Shown here: positions 7,521 to 17,451 of the stretch, one piece after another
Numbering within the stretch: position 1 is the first letter of the stretch
Layout of the letters: the number at the start of each line of letters is the position of its first letter
Assembly: GCA_030425425.1 (NCBI GenBank)
Contig: JAUIAO010000023.1
Location: forward strand, 16,913 to 80,912
Reading direction: 5' to 3'
DNA: 64,000 nt
From: Bacteroidia bacterium
Lineage (GTDB): Bacteria > Bacteroidota > Bacteroidia > Cytophagales > Cyclobacteriaceae
Position numbers and translations under genes: made by a program
The notes under the pieces: model-generated
Seen by the model: the letters and a program-made list of their open reading frames with translations, nothing else
Told to the model about the DNA's origin: nothing
Databases searched by the model: none

Positions 7521-9245
7521 TCAAACCAAATGCTTATCTATTGATGATTGTAATGTCTCTAAGTTGAGAGGCTTAGTAATGAACCCTTTCATACCAGCAC
7601 TGAGACAATTTTCCATTTCGCTTTGTGTAGCATTGGCCGTGATAGCCAAAATGACTGGTGGTGTATTGGATAGCTCTAATATCTCTATAGCTGCCTGCAC
7701 ACCATCTTTTTTGGGCATTCTCAGATCCATCAATACAAAATCATAGTGCTCGGACAATGCCTTTTCTACGGCCCGTTCACCATCACTAACTACCGTAATG
7801 TGCTCCACACCAATATTCTTTAGCATCTTAGCAATCACTAGTTGATTCATTTCCTGATCCTCAGCTATCAACACTGAGATTTTTGAATAGGACTTTTCTA
7901 CCAATGATGTATCTAAAAATTCTGAATATTCCTGGATTGGCTCATATGGAACCTCAAAGAAAAACGAACTACCTGCCTGAGAAGTGTTTTTCAAACCAAT
8001 CCGGCCATTCATAGCTTCAATCACTTTTTTACAAATACTTAGGCCAAGGCCCATTCCGTTTTTACCTAGATTAGGTGTTCTTTGGAAAGTATCAAAAACG
8101 GCACTCTGCATTTCATCAGGAATTCCTATCCCGGTATCATTAACGGAAACTCTAATATCAACCTGATTCTCAGAAAGATTGATCAACTCTGTCTGCACAT
8201 TGATTGATCCCTCCTCCGTAAACTTTACAGCATTATTAATGAGATTGATTAATACCTGACGTGTCCTGATCATATCACCATTCACAAATGCAGGAATTCG
8301 CTCATCATGATTGAAATGAATAGATACATTACCCTCTTTCAATGCGACCTTTGGAATAAAGAACTGAATCACGTTGGTAATAACCTCCTTCAAATTCATT
8401 CTACTCTTCTGAATCAGAATTCCTGACTCATTAATCAGAGAAATATCCAACAAATCAGAAATCAACCCATTAAGTACATCTCCTGAGTAACTTAGGTCTT
8501 TCACTAACTGAGCCTGCTCTTCATTCAGACCAGTCGTTTGAAGCAATTCCAGATTGCCCATAATTCCATTCAGAGGAGTACGGATCTCATGGCTGACGCT
8601 TGATAGAAATACAGCTTTCGCCTTATCAGAAGCTTCTGCTCTGAGCTTTTCATCTTTCAGAGTTTGATTCAGCTTCTGAAGCTTGCTTCTATCCTTTGCG
8701 TATTCTGTTTTGTAGAAATATAAGGTTAATGCCAATACCAGTAACATGACAGTGTTGGACACAGTAATGTCAAGTATCCACGAACTATAATCTGTATATC
8801 GAGCGGATATTTCAGGATTCAAATACTCATAGCTGGAAAATCCTAAGAAAATCGCAAGGGCTAACACAATAACCTTTCTGAAGTCCATTACCCTAAGCAC
8901 CAGTAACCCGGAAATGAAAATAAGCACAAAAATATTCGTAACTGCCCCTAATGTGCCCCCGGAAGGAAACCATGCTAATGCCAACAAAAAAAACTCAGTC
9001 ACATAATAGGAAATCAAAAGCCACCTCTTAGTAGACCACTTAAGGTAAAGCAAGTAAAAAGAAGCATATATGACAGCCGCAGATCCGTAAATCAACTGAA
9101 CCGGCCAATCATAGCCGTAAAAAAAACCGTAGATCGTATAGAATACAGGAATGATCACTGTTAGCATCAAGGTAATTTCGAACAATCTCGTTTCTACCTC
9201 CGCTTTGTGACGTAATGCTGGAAAAACTTTATCTAATATATTCAC
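7521..9245 (-). CDS. Hybrid sensor histidine kinase with C-terminal receiver
   Basis: A 574-residue protein. Residues 20-180 contain about six hydrophobic helices with no extended sensor loop. A short coiled coil follows. The phosphoacceptor domain contains SSVSHEIRTPLNG (His219), and the ATPase domain has LINNAVKFTEEG, NDTGIGIP and GMGLGLSICK. A C-terminal receiver has phosphoacceptor Asp507 in VLMDLRMPKKDG. There is no HPt or DNA-binding domain, so phosphate must pass to a partner encoded elsewhere. The downstream gene is a sugar epimerase; a regulatory link to it is possible but not shown. Confidence 0.92.
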   Translation of the reverse strand: MNILDKVFPALRHKAEVETRLFEITLMLTVIIPVFYTIYGFFYGYDWPVQLIYGSAAVIYASFYLLYLKWSTKRWLLISYYVTEFFLLALAWFPSGGTLGAVTNIFVLIFISGLLVLRVMDFRKVIVLALAIFLGFSSYEYLNPEISARYTDYSSWILDITVSNTVMLLVLALTLYFYKTEYAKDRSKLQKLNQTLKDEKLRAEASDKAKAVFLSSVSHEIRTPLNGIMGNLELLQTTGLNEEQAQLVKDLSYSGDVLNGLISDLLDISLINESGILIQKSRMNLKEVITNVIQFFIPKVALKEGNVSIHFNHDERIPAFVNGDMIRTRQVLINLINNAVKFTEEGSINVQTELINLSENQVDIRVSVNDTGIGIPDEMQSAVFDTFQRTPNLGKNGMGLGLSICKKVIEAMNGRIGLKNTSQAGSSFFFEVPYEPIQEYSEFLDTSLVEKSYSKISVLIAEDQEMNQLVIAKMLKNIGVEHITVVSDGERAVEKALSEHYDFVLMDLRMPKKDGVQAAIEILELSNTPPVILAITANATQSEMENCLSAGMKGFITKPLNLETLQSSIDKHLV

Positions 9246-9534
9246 CGAGAGTACACCCTATAATAAGATTTTTAAACTTAATGACTTCCCGCATTTCACA
9301 GATACTATTTTAGATGAGTCTTGCGTTTGGTTCGATTAAAATAAACTGATATCTAAATAAAAGGGCTGGAGAATCTGGAGCATTACCGTACACATATCCG
9401 TCTAGCAGTGATCGAAAACGAACATTTCAAAAATAACATTTATCAAAACGTGTTGTAAAACACTGTGTATCTACCAGTTACAACTTATGGCACGCTGATT
9501 GCTAAATTCAAATGAAACTACCTAATAGATACTA

Positions 9535-9795
9535 ATGAGAAAGGGAAACATTAAAACAATCATCATACTTCTTGGAATCGTGGTAGCCATACTTATGACT
9601 ATTAAAAGTCCGTTTTTTAGTGCTGAAGCGATGTACACAAACCTTCAGAAATCTAATAATCTGGTGGAAGTACCGGAACAACAAGATCACAAAAAAGAGA
9701 AAGCATCTGGCGGATCTAATTCGTCAAGATTTAACTCTGGCACTCGATTATTGCATGTATTTACTAAAAATCTTCCATATTTAAATAACAAATAA
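9535..9795 (+). CDS. Small single-pass membrane protein, unknown
   Basis: An 86-residue ORF with a basic start and one N-terminal hydrophobic helix ([16 protein letters not shown]), then a polar, lysine-rich tail. I recognise no family. It lies one nucleotide ahead of the PspC-domain gene (stop TAA, then ATG), so the two are probably co-transcribed. The tail contains a low-complexity [11 protein letters not shown] segment. Confidence 0.55.
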   Translation: MRKGNIKTIIILLGIVVAILMTIKSPFFSAEAMYTNLQKSNNLVEVPEQQDHKKEKASGGSNSSRFNSGTRLLHVFTKNLPYLNNK

Positions 9796-9796
9796 A

Positions 9797-9997
9797 ATGA
9801 CTGACATGGCAAACAGACTTTTTAGAACCAGAAGAGATTCAATCTTGGGTGGTGTATGCGGTGGTCTCGCAAAGTATTTTGATTTAGATCCAACACTGGT
9901 ACGCATCGGATATATCCTTATTTCAGTATTGAGTGCAGCTTTCCCGGGCTTTTTGGTCTATATCATTTTATGGGTTGTTATCCCGGAAGAGTACTAA
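9797..9997 (+). CDS. PspC-domain membrane protein
   Basis: A 66-residue protein that is almost entirely a PspC domain: [20 protein letters not shown], then a hydrophobic helix ending VIPEEY. PspC proteins act at the inner membrane in envelope stress responses. This small stand-alone form is common in Bacteroidota. Its 3' end overlaps the convergent arginase-like gene by 4 nt. Confidence 0.88.
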   Translation: MTDMANRLFRTRRDSILGGVCGGLAKYFDLDPTLVRIGYILISVLSAAFPGFLVYIILWVVIPEEY

Positions 9998-11163
9998 ACC
10001 ATTCTGGAATAAGTAGTAATCCACCGATCAGGCACTTCTCCTGACAATGCTGTCTCATAATCCGAGTAATTACAAGGAATCATGATGCTTCGCATAAACC
10101 CTAGCTTATCCTCTGGATGTGGTACTTCCATCCACCATTTTTCAGACAACTTGCTCTTGTAAAATCTGATAGAAGACGGATCGCCTCCAAGCGGCACTTC
10201 ATAGATTAAATAATCATTCGTTCTGATATTATTGTCGCCTTTTCGATTATAAAACCCTTCTATGAAATACCATATCATAGTAGCTACTACAAAACCTGTT
10301 TTGTGATCAGGAGAATCCTTGTCCACATCATATTCGAAAAACCCAATAGAACTGAGCTTATCGTTTAGCCCAGCGTACCAGCAGAGCTGACAACCCTCTT
10401 CGCCCGTAAGACCATAAACTTTACTATCTGTAGCTCCTGGGCAATAGTGGGCTTGTAAGGCCGAAATATCAATACTTACCATGTCCGCATCTCTGATCAG
10501 CGGCTCTAGCTCTTTCACGTTTTCTTTGAGTACTCCTAGTCGTATGCCTTCAAAATACAATTGCTCAAGTATCTCTGTCTCATGCGGATCTACCAAATAA
10601 GATTGATAGCCGAGTTGATGATAATTAAATAAGTAGTTTGGATCATGCTTGAAGATCTTATGGATGTGTGTTTCGTTTGGCAGACCTGTATCTGGATCAA
10701 TCAAGTCAAGTTTATTGTCTACAGTGAGCATAGAAACTAGCTTATCTAAGCCCTCATAAGCCCTGTACAATCCAATATCCATATTATGGCTACCTCCGAT
10801 GAGTATAGGTAGCACATTATTGCTCAATAAATAATTACCGACTTCCTGTAATCTCTGATAGCTGTCTTCAAGCTCTGGTCCGCTTCTAAAGTTACCTAAA
10901 TCAACAATCTTTAGATTCCCAGAACCTTTTTTAAGCTGATACAAATTGGCTCTGATTTCGTCCGCTGCTTTTACCAGACCTGACTGATGCACCGGATCTG
11001 CACCTCTCGATTCCAAAATACCGATAATCGCCAGATCCATCTCCTCCACATTATTTGGCATTCGATCTCTATTGATATAAAAAGAATGCGCCAGTGCCGA
11101 GGAAGGCAATTTGTCAATATCTATTTCAGCTGAGATGGGGTCAAAGAATAATTTCAGATCCAT
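9994..11163 (-). CDS. Arginase-fold protein with altered metal ligands
   Basis: A 389-residue protein of the ureohydrolase (arginase/agmatinase/formimidoylglutamase) fold. The first metal motif is present as GGSHN (His126). The second, normally DAHxD, reads DNKLD (D149, K151, D153), so the histidine is lost. The third, normally DxDxxDP, reads DISALQAH (D232, S234), so further ligands are missing. Homologues in Bacteroidota, often annotated formimidoylglutamase, are recalled as having similar substitutions, so this is probably a family trait and not recent decay. It may be catalytically inactive or use another metal arrangement. A strong terminator separates it from nqrF upstream. Confidence 0.8.
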   Translation of the reverse strand: MDLKLFFDPISAEIDIDKLPSSALAHSFYINRDRMPNNVEEMDLAIIGILESRGADPVHQSGLVKAADEIRANLYQLKKGSGNLKIVDLGNFRSGPELEDSYQRLQEVGNYLLSNNVLPILIGGSHNMDIGLYRAYEGLDKLVSMLTVDNKLDLIDPDTGLPNETHIHKIFKHDPNYLFNYHQLGYQSYLVDPHETEILEQLYFEGIRLGVLKENVKELEPLIRDADMVSIDISALQAHYCPGATDSKVYGLTGEEGCQLCWYAGLNDKLSSIGFFEYDVDKDSPDHKTGFVVATMIWYFIEGFYNRKGDNNIRTNDYLIYEVPLGGDPSSIRFYKSKLSEKWWMEVPHPEDKLGFMRSIMIPCNYSDYETALSGEVPDRWITTYSRMV

Positions 11164-11203
11164 TTGTAAAGTATTTGAAGTACGAATCTAGACGGAACTG
11201 AAA

Positions 11204-11233
11204 CAAAAAAAAAGGGACGCTTTCGCGTCCCTT
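11204..11233 (-). terminator. Terminator of nqrF
   Basis: AAGGGACGC and GCGTCCCTT form a nine-pair stem with a four-base loop. Read on the minus strand the stem is followed by a long T run (the A run at 11204-11213). It lies 24 nt after the nqrF stop and separates that gene from the arginase-like gene. Confidence 0.9.
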
Positions 11234-11257
11234 ATATTTTATCAGATAATTCAAACC

Positions 11258-12556
11258 TTATCCTCCAAAGTCATCGAATCGAATGTTTTCATCCGGGATA
11301 CCAAAATCTTCTCCCATTTTCTGAACAGCAGCGTTCATCAATGGAGGTCCACAGAAATACAATTCGATTTCTTCAGGAGCTTCATGCTTACTCAGATATT
11401 GATCTATTACTGCCTGGTGTACAAAACCTAAGAAGCCATCTCCGTCTTTATCATCTACATCTTTCTTCACCGTCCAGTTATCTTCTGGAAGTGGCTCAGA
11501 CAATACCACGAAAAACTGGAAATTAGGGAAGTTCTTTTCTAGTTCGAAGAAATGATCCAAATAGAAAAGCTCTCTCTTCGATCGACCACCGTACCAGTAG
11601 GTTACTTTTCTACCAGTTTTCAAAGTCTTAAACAAGTGATATAGGTGAGATCTCATAGGCGCCATTCCAGCTCCACCACCTACATAAAGCATTTCCGCAT
11701 CCGATGGGTTAATGAAGAATTCTCCGTAAGGTCCAGAAATCACAACTTTGTCACCTGGTTTTCTAGAGAAAATGTATGACGAAGCGATACCTGGATTTAC
11801 CTTCATCCAGCCATTCGCTGATCTATCCCAAGGTGGAGTAGCTACTCTCACATTTAGCATAATTTCTCTTCCTTCTGCAGGGTAAGATGCCATAGAGTAT
11901 GCTCGCTCTACAGTCTCATCGTTTTTCATTTTCAGATCCCACAATCCGAACTTATCCCATTCCATCTGGAATTTCTTAGGATCGTCATGCTCTTCAGGGT
12001 GAGCAGTAATGTCTATGTCTTTGTAGTCCACTTCACACTCTGGAATTTCGATCTGGATATAACCTCCAGCTTCGTAATCCATGTCTTCAGGTATCTCCAC
12101 TACAAATTCTTTAATGAATGAGGCTACGTTGTAATTTCTCACCACGGTAGCTTCCCATTTCTTGATTCCAAAAATTTCTTCAGGAATCTCAATTCTCATA
12201 TCTTGTTTTACCTTCACCTGACAACCAAGACGTACACCTTCTTTTTGTTCGGTACGGCTTAGGTGACCAGTTTCTGTAGGAAGTACTTCTCCCCCACCTT
12301 CTAGCACTGTACACTTACACTGCGCACAAGTACCACCACCACCACATGCTGATGGCAAGAATACTTTTTGACCAGAAAGAGTAGAAAGAAGAGATGATCC
12401 GGCAGGAGCTGTCACTGGATTAGCATCGTCTCCATTGATGACGATTTTCACAGGTCCGGATTGTACCAGTTTTGCTTGAGCAAACAACAGAATCAACACC
12501 AAAAGCAGTATGACTACTGTGAATGCTACAATGGAAGTAATAATAACTGACGACAT
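11258..12556 (-). CDS. nqrF: Na+-translocating NADH:quinone reductase subunit F
   Basis: NqrF is the NADH-oxidising subunit of the Na+-pumping NADH:quinone reductase. At 432 residues it is slightly longer than usual. An N-terminal membrane helix (about 5-27) is followed by a plant-type 2Fe-2S ferredoxin domain with Cys71, Cys77, Cys80 and Cys112. A ferredoxin-reductase domain follows, with the FAD motif RAYSMASYP and the NADH-binding [12 protein letters not shown]. In most genomes nqrF ends an nqrABCDEF operon. Here the neighbours are accD and an arginase-like gene, so the other subunits must be encoded elsewhere. Confidence 0.95.
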   Translation of the reverse strand: MSSVIITSIVAFTVVILLLVLILLFAQAKLVQSGPVKIVINGDDANPVTAPAGSSLLSTLSGQKVFLPSACGGGGTCAQCKCTVLEGGGEVLPTETGHLSRTEQKEGVRLGCQVKVKQDMRIEIPEEIFGIKKWEATVVRNYNVASFIKEFVVEIPEDMDYEAGGYIQIEIPECEVDYKDIDITAHPEEHDDPKKFQMEWDKFGLWDLKMKNDETVERAYSMASYPAEGREIMLNVRVATPPWDRSANGWMKVNPGIASSYIFSRKPGDKVVISGPYGEFFINPSDAEMLYVGGGAGMAPMRSHLYHLFKTLKTGRKVTYWYGGRSKRELFYLDHFFELEKNFPNFQFFVVLSEPLPEDNWTVKKDVDDKDGDGFLGFVHQAVIDQYLSKHEAPEEIELYFCGPPLMNAAVQKMGEDFGIPDENIRFDDFGG

Positions 12557-12594
12557 AGGGCTTTAGCCTTTTTGTTTGTTTTTAAAATTGGTGG

Positions 12595-12602
12595 CAAATA
12601 TA
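12595..12602 (-). promoter_or_regulatory. TAnnTTTG promoter box of nqrF
   Basis: The minus strand reads TATATTTG, matching TAnnTTTG, 38 nt ahead of the nqrF start. The upstream -33 element is weak. Confidence 0.5.
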
Positions 12603-12683
12603 ACCGATAAACGCTTTGTATTGAAAATAGTTTGAGCCTATTTAAACTCCATTTTCCATGTTTTAAATTCTGGCAAATGTGCG

Positions 12684-13526
12684 TTAAGAGTAGACCATTT
12701 TGATCAAGGTAGTGATCTTGTTTTTCATCTGTCTACGATCAACAATAAAGTCCAAAAACCCATGATCCAATACGAATTCAGAACTTTGGAATCCTTTTGG
12801 CAAATCTTTACCGATTGTTTCTCTGATTACCCGAGGACCAGCAAAACCAATCAGTGCTCCTGGCTCAGCGATATTGAAATCACCCAGCATCGCATAGGAA
12901 GCAGTCACACCACCTGTGGTAGGATCTGTCAGAACAGAGATGTAAGGAATCTTTGCTTCTGAAAGTAATGCAAGCTTCGCAGAAGTTTTAGCAAGCTGCA
13001 TCAATGACAAACCAGCCTCCATCATTCTTGCCCCTCCTGATTTAGAGATCATGATAAAAGGAATTTTCTTTTTAAGAGAATGATCAATGGCTCTCGCAAT
13101 TTTCTCACCCACTACAGACCCCATAGATCCACCGATGAAGGCAAAATCCATACAGCTGATCGTCACATCTACTCCGTTCATTTTGCCATGAGCACACCTC
13201 ACTGCATCTTTTAGTCCCGTTTTCTTTTGTGTTGCCACAATTCTATCCGGATACTTCTTGCTATCAGTGAATTTCAGAGGATCAGCGGAAGACATATCTG
13301 CGTCCAGTTCCGTGAATTCATTATTATCAAATAGGATTTCGAAATACTCCTTAGATCCGATTCTCACATGAAAATCATCATCCGGACATACATAAGCATT
13401 GTTTTTTAGCTCACGCATGTGAATGATATTTCCACTTGGGGTTTTGTACCAAAGTCCGTCTGGCGCTTCTTTCTTCTTTTCGGTAGGAGTGTGTATCCCT
13501 TTATCCTGTCGCTTAAACCAAGTCAT
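12684..13526 (-). CDS. accD: Acetyl-CoA carboxylase carboxyltransferase subunit beta
   Basis: The beta subunit of acetyl-CoA carboxylase, which with AccA transfers the carboxyl group from biotin to acetyl-CoA in fatty acid synthesis. It has 280 residues. The crotonase-like core shows [15 protein letters not shown] and [16 protein letters not shown]. The N-terminal zinc ribbon is degenerate: where typical AccD has CxxC...CxxC, this one has T29-P-S-G32 and C47-P-D-D50, so three of the four zinc cysteines are gone. The rest of the ribbon segment ([11 protein letters not shown]-like) is kept. The function is still secure from the core. Confidence 0.93.
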   Translation of the reverse strand: MTWFKRQDKGIHTPTEKKKEAPDGLWYKTPSGNIIHMRELKNNAYVCPDDDFHVRIGSKEYFEILFDNNEFTELDADMSSADPLKFTDSKKYPDRIVATQKKTGLKDAVRCAHGKMNGVDVTISCMDFAFIGGSMGSVVGEKIARAIDHSLKKKIPFIMISKSGGARMMEAGLSLMQLAKTSAKLALLSEAKIPYISVLTDPTTGGVTASYAMLGDFNIAEPGALIGFAGPRVIRETIGKDLPKGFQSSEFVLDHGFLDFIVDRRQMKNKITTLIKMVYS

Positions 13527-13548
13527 ACACGATTAAATAAGTGAACGG

Positions 13549-13556
13549 CAAAGCTA
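13549..13556 (-). promoter_or_regulatory. TAnnTTTG promoter box of accD
   Basis: The minus strand reads TAGCTTTG, 22 nt ahead of the accD start, matching the Bacteroidota -7 element. Confidence 0.45.
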
Positions 13557-13634
13557 AGTGAAGTTGATCAATTTGTTAAGAGTACCGGGCGTTTTGTCTC
13601 TTTCGGTTTATCAGTGAAAAGTGAGCAGCCGAGT

Positions 13635-13745
13635 AGTTCATAGGGTTTCGGGTTCTCGGGTTTTAGGTGTCGGTGATCTGTAATGGGTAATCGGTGTTTC
13701 GGTGATTGGTGATCGGTGGTCGGTAAATGGTAATCGGTTGTTTAG
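13635..13745. repeat. Degenerate short tandem repeats, GGTAATCGGT type
   Basis: About 110 bases are built from imperfect copies of a 7-11 base unit resembling GGTGATCGGT or GGTAATCGGT, for example GGTGATCTGTAATGGGTAAT and GGTGATTGGTGATCGGTGG. No reading frame runs through it. Such arrays occur in intergenic DNA of Bacteroidota and are probably replication-slippage products. Confidence 0.7.
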
Positions 13746-14073
13746 TTTTTTTGTGAATAGTAAAAAGTGAAAAGTTCTTCCGCACGTCACTCGACGGATC
13801 TTTGAGAAATCATAGAATACAGGAGAGTCTCAGGAAAAACAATTACATACGCACCGCATCATACAGAACCTGTCTGTTCATTGGCACAGGTGTGGACACT
13901 CGCGCCAGCAAGTGATTCCTCCCTTCGGTCTGAATGACGACTCTGAAACAGTGTGAAAAGCGATCAGCTTTTGGCGTAACGCGAACGGGATTCTTGAGGA
14001 CACGAACCTTGGCGAAAAAAACATTTTAACTATTCACCAATGAACCAGTTACCAATCAACTAGTAACCAACAA
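13746..14073. other. Non-coding stretch with REP-like palindromes
   Basis: No credible gene lies between the tandem repeats and the DUF4834 gene. The stretch contains a small hairpin CGTC-ACTC-GACG near 13786 and the sequence ATTCCTCCCTTCGGTCTGAA, which resembles dispersed REP-type elements seen in many Bacteroidota. It also contains GCGTAACGCGAACG-like GC-rich text unlike the neighbouring genes. A decayed mobile or repeat element is the likeliest content. Confidence 0.4.
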
Positions 14074-14322
14074 CTACTTCACCTCTTCATAATCCACATA
14101 GTCTCCACCTTTGAAATTGGAGTTGTGGTCTCTATTTTCCTTAGGAACGTATTCTATATTCAGGTTGCTGTTGGGTGCTTTTTTATGGTTGGAGGAATGC
14201 TGATTTTGATAATGCTCTCTTTGCTGATTTTGTGCACTTCGCAAAACTGATTTCATTAGAAACCCAAAAGCTTTATAGATCACATAAAAAATAATGAAGA
14301 GTATTAATAAGAACTTTAACAT
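14074..14322 (-). CDS. DUF4834-family small membrane protein
   Basis: An 82-residue protein starting at the ATG at 14322 (MLKFLLILF); the ORF track's longer form begins at a TTG. One N-terminal membrane helix is followed by a polar, Asn/Gln-rich middle and the conserved end GGDYVDYEEVK, which is typical of the Bacteroidota family DUF4834. Function unknown. It lies just after carB on the same strand. Confidence 0.75.
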   Translation of the reverse strand: MLKFLLILFIIFYVIYKAFGFLMKSVLRSAQNQQREHYQNQHSSNHKKAPNSNLNIEYVPKENRDHNSNFKGGDYVDYEEVK

Positions 14323-14356
14323 AAACATTGCTGAATTAGCCAAAAAACCAAGACAA

Positions 14357-14374
14357 ATCCCGCTAATGCGGGAT
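14357..14374 (-). terminator. Hairpin after carB
   Basis: ATCCCGC and GCGGGAT form a seven-pair stem with a TAAT loop, 51 nt past the carB stop. The following minus-strand sequence is T-rich but interrupted, so termination may be partial. Confidence 0.5.
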
Positions 14375-14425
14375 ATGATCTATGGTAAAATAATCTTGAA
14401 ATTAACTACAAGGTAATGTTATAAC

Positions 14426-17239
14426 TTATCTACTCAGGTAGAGGTTTCGTTCGGAGTAAATTTCTAAGAAATAATCATCCATAAGGTCATCAATGAAATA
14501 GATCGCCTCTCCCGTAGATTTCATTTCAGGCCCCAGCTCCTTGTTTACATTTGGAAATTTGTGGAATGAGAACACTGGCTCTTTGATCGCATAGCCATGC
14601 TTATAAGGCTTAAAATCAAAGTCTTTTACCTTTTTCTCACCCAGCATCACCTTAGTGGCATAATTCACATACGGTTCGCGATATGCCTTACAGATGAACG
14701 GTACCGTTCGCGAAGCTCTTGGGTTTGCTTCTATGATATAAACCTTATCATTCTTGATAGCAAACTGGATATTGATCAGCCCTACTGTCTCTAGTGCTTT
14801 CGCAATCTTGACCGTATATTCTTCAATCTGACGAATCACAAAATCACCCAAATTATAAGGAGGCAACACGGCGTAAGAGTCTCCTGAGTGAATACCTGCC
14901 GGCTCTATGTGCTGCATTATTCCGATGATGTACACATCTTCACCATCACAGATCGCATCGGCTTCTGCCTCTATTGCTCCTTCCAGAAAATGATCCAGCA
15001 AGATCTTGCCATCAGGCTTGTCTTTTAGCAAGTTTACCACATGCTCTTCCAGCTCTTGCTCATTGATCACAATCTTCATAGACTGCCCTCCAAGCACATA
15101 GCTAGGACGAACTAACAACGGAAATCCAATCTCTTTTGACAGCTCGATAGCCTCCTCAGCATCCTCTATCGTACCGTACTGCGGATACGGGATGTTCTGC
15201 TCTTTGAGCAAATCTGAGAATCTTCCTCGATCTTCCGCAAGGTCCAGCGCTTCATAGCTGGTTCCGATTACTTTGATACCGTATCTATTGAGCTTTTCGG
15301 CTAGTTTCAAGGCAGTCTGACCACCAAGCTGTACGATCACTCCTTCTGGTTTTTCATGAAGGATGATATCATAAATATGCTCCCAGAATACCGGCTCGAA
15401 GTAGAGCTTATCCGCAGTATCAAAGTCAGTAGATACCGTTTCCGGGTTACAATTGATCATGATGGTCTCATAGCCGCATTCTTTAGCAGCCAGCACCCCA
15501 TGCACACATGAGTAATCAAACTCGATTCCCTGCCCGATTCGATTTGGTCCAGAACCAAGAACAATGATTTTTTTCTTATCCGTAGCAACTGATTCATTTT
15601 CCTCGTCAAATGCCGAGTAATAATATGGTGTCTGGGCTTCAAACTCCGCCGCACAAGTATCTACCAGCTTATATACTCGTTTGATGCCAAGATCATTTCT
15701 TTTATTGAAAACTTCGCTTTCGAGACAGTCCACCAAATGCGCAATCTGTCTGTCTGCATACCCCTTTTCTTTTGCTTCTTTGAGCAATTCTTTAGGAAGA
15801 TTTTCCAATTTGAATTGACTAATATCTTTTTCTAGCAAGATCAGTTCTTCGATCTGATGCAAGAACCAAGGGTCAATTTTAGTCAGCTTCTGGATGGTTT
15901 TGAATGGAATGCCCAGTTTGAAAGCATCATAGATATGGAATAATCTATTCCAACTTGGATGCTCCAGGCTGTAAAGAATCGCCTGTTGATCTTTCAGCTC
16001 CCGACCATCAGCTCCCAGTCCGTTTCGCTTGATCTCCAGCGACTGACAAGCCTTCTGCAATGCTTCCTGGAAGTTTCTTCCAATTCCCATGGCCTCTCCT
16101 ACTGACTTCATTTGTAGGCCAAGCTTTCTATCAGACCCCTGGAATTTATCAAAGTTCCAACGCGGGATTTTCACAATCACGTAATCCAATGCAGGCTCAA
16201 AGAACGCCGAAGTGGTTTTGGTGATTTGGTTTTTCAATTCATCCAGGTTGTAACCGATAGCCAGTTTGGCAGCTACTTTGGCAATAGGGTAACCCGTGGC
16301 TTTGGATGCCAATGCTGACGAACGAGATACACGCGGATTAATTTCAATACCTATAATCTCGTCAGTTTCTGGATGCACGGCAAACTGCACGTTACACCCT
16401 CCCGCAAACTGTCCAATGGCATTCATCATTTGTTTGGCCAGATCACGCATGTGCTGATATACTGTATCAGGCAATGTCATTGCTGGCGCAACAGTGATTG
16501 AATCACCTGTATGCACGCCCATAGGATCGAAATTCTCGATGCTACAGATGATGATGATATTACCCAGATTATCCCTGAGTAACTCCAACTCATATTCTTT
16601 CCATCCCAGAATACTCTGCTCCACCAGTACCTCGTGGATTGGAGAAGCCTGAAGTCCGGCATTGAGAGCTTTATCAAATTCCTCTGGAGTATCTACAAAT
16701 CCACCTCCATAGCCTCCAAGTGTATAGGATGGCCGGATTACTAGTGGAAAGCCTATTTCCTGAGCTATTTCTTTCCCTTTCAGGAAAGAAGTGGCTGTTT
16801 CACCTTTACAGGTTCCAACACCGATTTCCTGCATTTTCAATCGGAATTTTTCCCTATCCTCTGTCGTTTCAATGGCGTTGATATCTACACCAATGATTTT
16901 CACACCATACTTTTCCCAGATTCCTGCTTTGTCACAGTCTATTGCCAGGTTAAGAGCGGTCTGACCTCCCTGAGTTGGGAGCACAGCATCCACATCATGT
17001 TTTTCCAAAATCTCCTTGATGGATTTTTTGGTGAGTGGCTTCAGATAAACATGATCCGCCGTTACAGGATCGGTCATGATCGTAGCAGGATTGCTATTGA
17101 TAAGTATCACTTCAATTCCCTCTTCTCTGAGCGATCTGGAGGCCTGAGAACCTGAATAATCAAATTCACATGCTTGTCCGATGACAATGGGACCACTTCC
17201 GATTATTAGGATTGATTTGATACTGGAATCTTTTGGCAT
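14426..17239 (-). CDS. carB: Carbamoyl-phosphate synthase large subunit, lacking the allosteric domain
   Basis: CarB makes carbamoyl phosphate from bicarbonate, ATP and ammonia delivered by CarA, for pyrimidine and arginine synthesis. The two duplicated ATP-grasp halves are both present: the first opens IGSGPIVIGQACEFDYSG, the second GSGPNRIGQGIEFDYS near residue 555. At 937 residues the protein ends where the E. coli enzyme (1073) begins its MGS-like allosteric domain, so the UMP/ornithine-binding region is missing. Lengths near 940 are recalled as common in Bacteroidota. carA is not in the window. Confidence 0.95.
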   Translation of the reverse strand: MPKDSSIKSILIIGSGPIVIGQACEFDYSGSQASRSLREEGIEVILINSNPATIMTDPVTADHVYLKPLTKKSIKEILEKHDVDAVLPTQGGQTALNLAIDCDKAGIWEKYGVKIIGVDINAIETTEDREKFRLKMQEIGVGTCKGETATSFLKGKEIAQEIGFPLVIRPSYTLGGYGGGFVDTPEEFDKALNAGLQASPIHEVLVEQSILGWKEYELELLRDNLGNIIIICSIENFDPMGVHTGDSITVAPAMTLPDTVYQHMRDLAKQMMNAIGQFAGGCNVQFAVHPETDEIIGIEINPRVSRSSALASKATGYPIAKVAAKLAIGYNLDELKNQITKTTSAFFEPALDYVIVKIPRWNFDKFQGSDRKLGLQMKSVGEAMGIGRNFQEALQKACQSLEIKRNGLGADGRELKDQQAILYSLEHPSWNRLFHIYDAFKLGIPFKTIQKLTKIDPWFLHQIEELILLEKDISQFKLENLPKELLKEAKEKGYADRQIAHLVDCLESEVFNKRNDLGIKRVYKLVDTCAAEFEAQTPYYYSAFDEENESVATDKKKIIVLGSGPNRIGQGIEFDYSCVHGVLAAKECGYETIMINCNPETVSTDFDTADKLYFEPVFWEHIYDIILHEKPEGVIVQLGGQTALKLAEKLNRYGIKVIGTSYEALDLAEDRGRFSDLLKEQNIPYPQYGTIEDAEEAIELSKEIGFPLLVRPSYVLGGQSMKIVINEQELEEHVVNLLKDKPDGKILLDHFLEGAIEAEADAICDGEDVYIIGIMQHIEPAGIHSGDSYAVLPPYNLGDFVIRQIEEYTVKIAKALETVGLINIQFAIKNDKVYIIEANPRASRTVPFICKAYREPYVNYATKVMLGEKKVKDFDFKPYKHGYAIKEPVFSFHKFPNVNKELGPEMKSTGEAIYFIDDLMDDYFLEIYSERNLYLSR

Positions 17240-17274
17240 ATTAGTAGGAGATTTACGATAAGTACAAATTGGCG

Positions 17275-17282
17275 CAAATTTA
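17275..17282 (-). promoter_or_regulatory. TAnnTTTG promoter box of carB
   Basis: The minus strand reads TAAATTTG 35 nt ahead of the carB start. The -33 element is not clear. Confidence 0.45.
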
Positions 17283-17451
17283 TGTCACGAAGTGTCCCTG
17301 AGAAAACATCCAACTTTAAATTTGATAAAAAAGAAATAATATTTGGTATTAGACGATCTTGAAAGGCAAAAAGTGAGTGTTTATCTAAGTCTGTAAAATA
17401 CTCAGTCATTCATTATCAACTAAACGTGACATATAGCACCATCATCAAATC

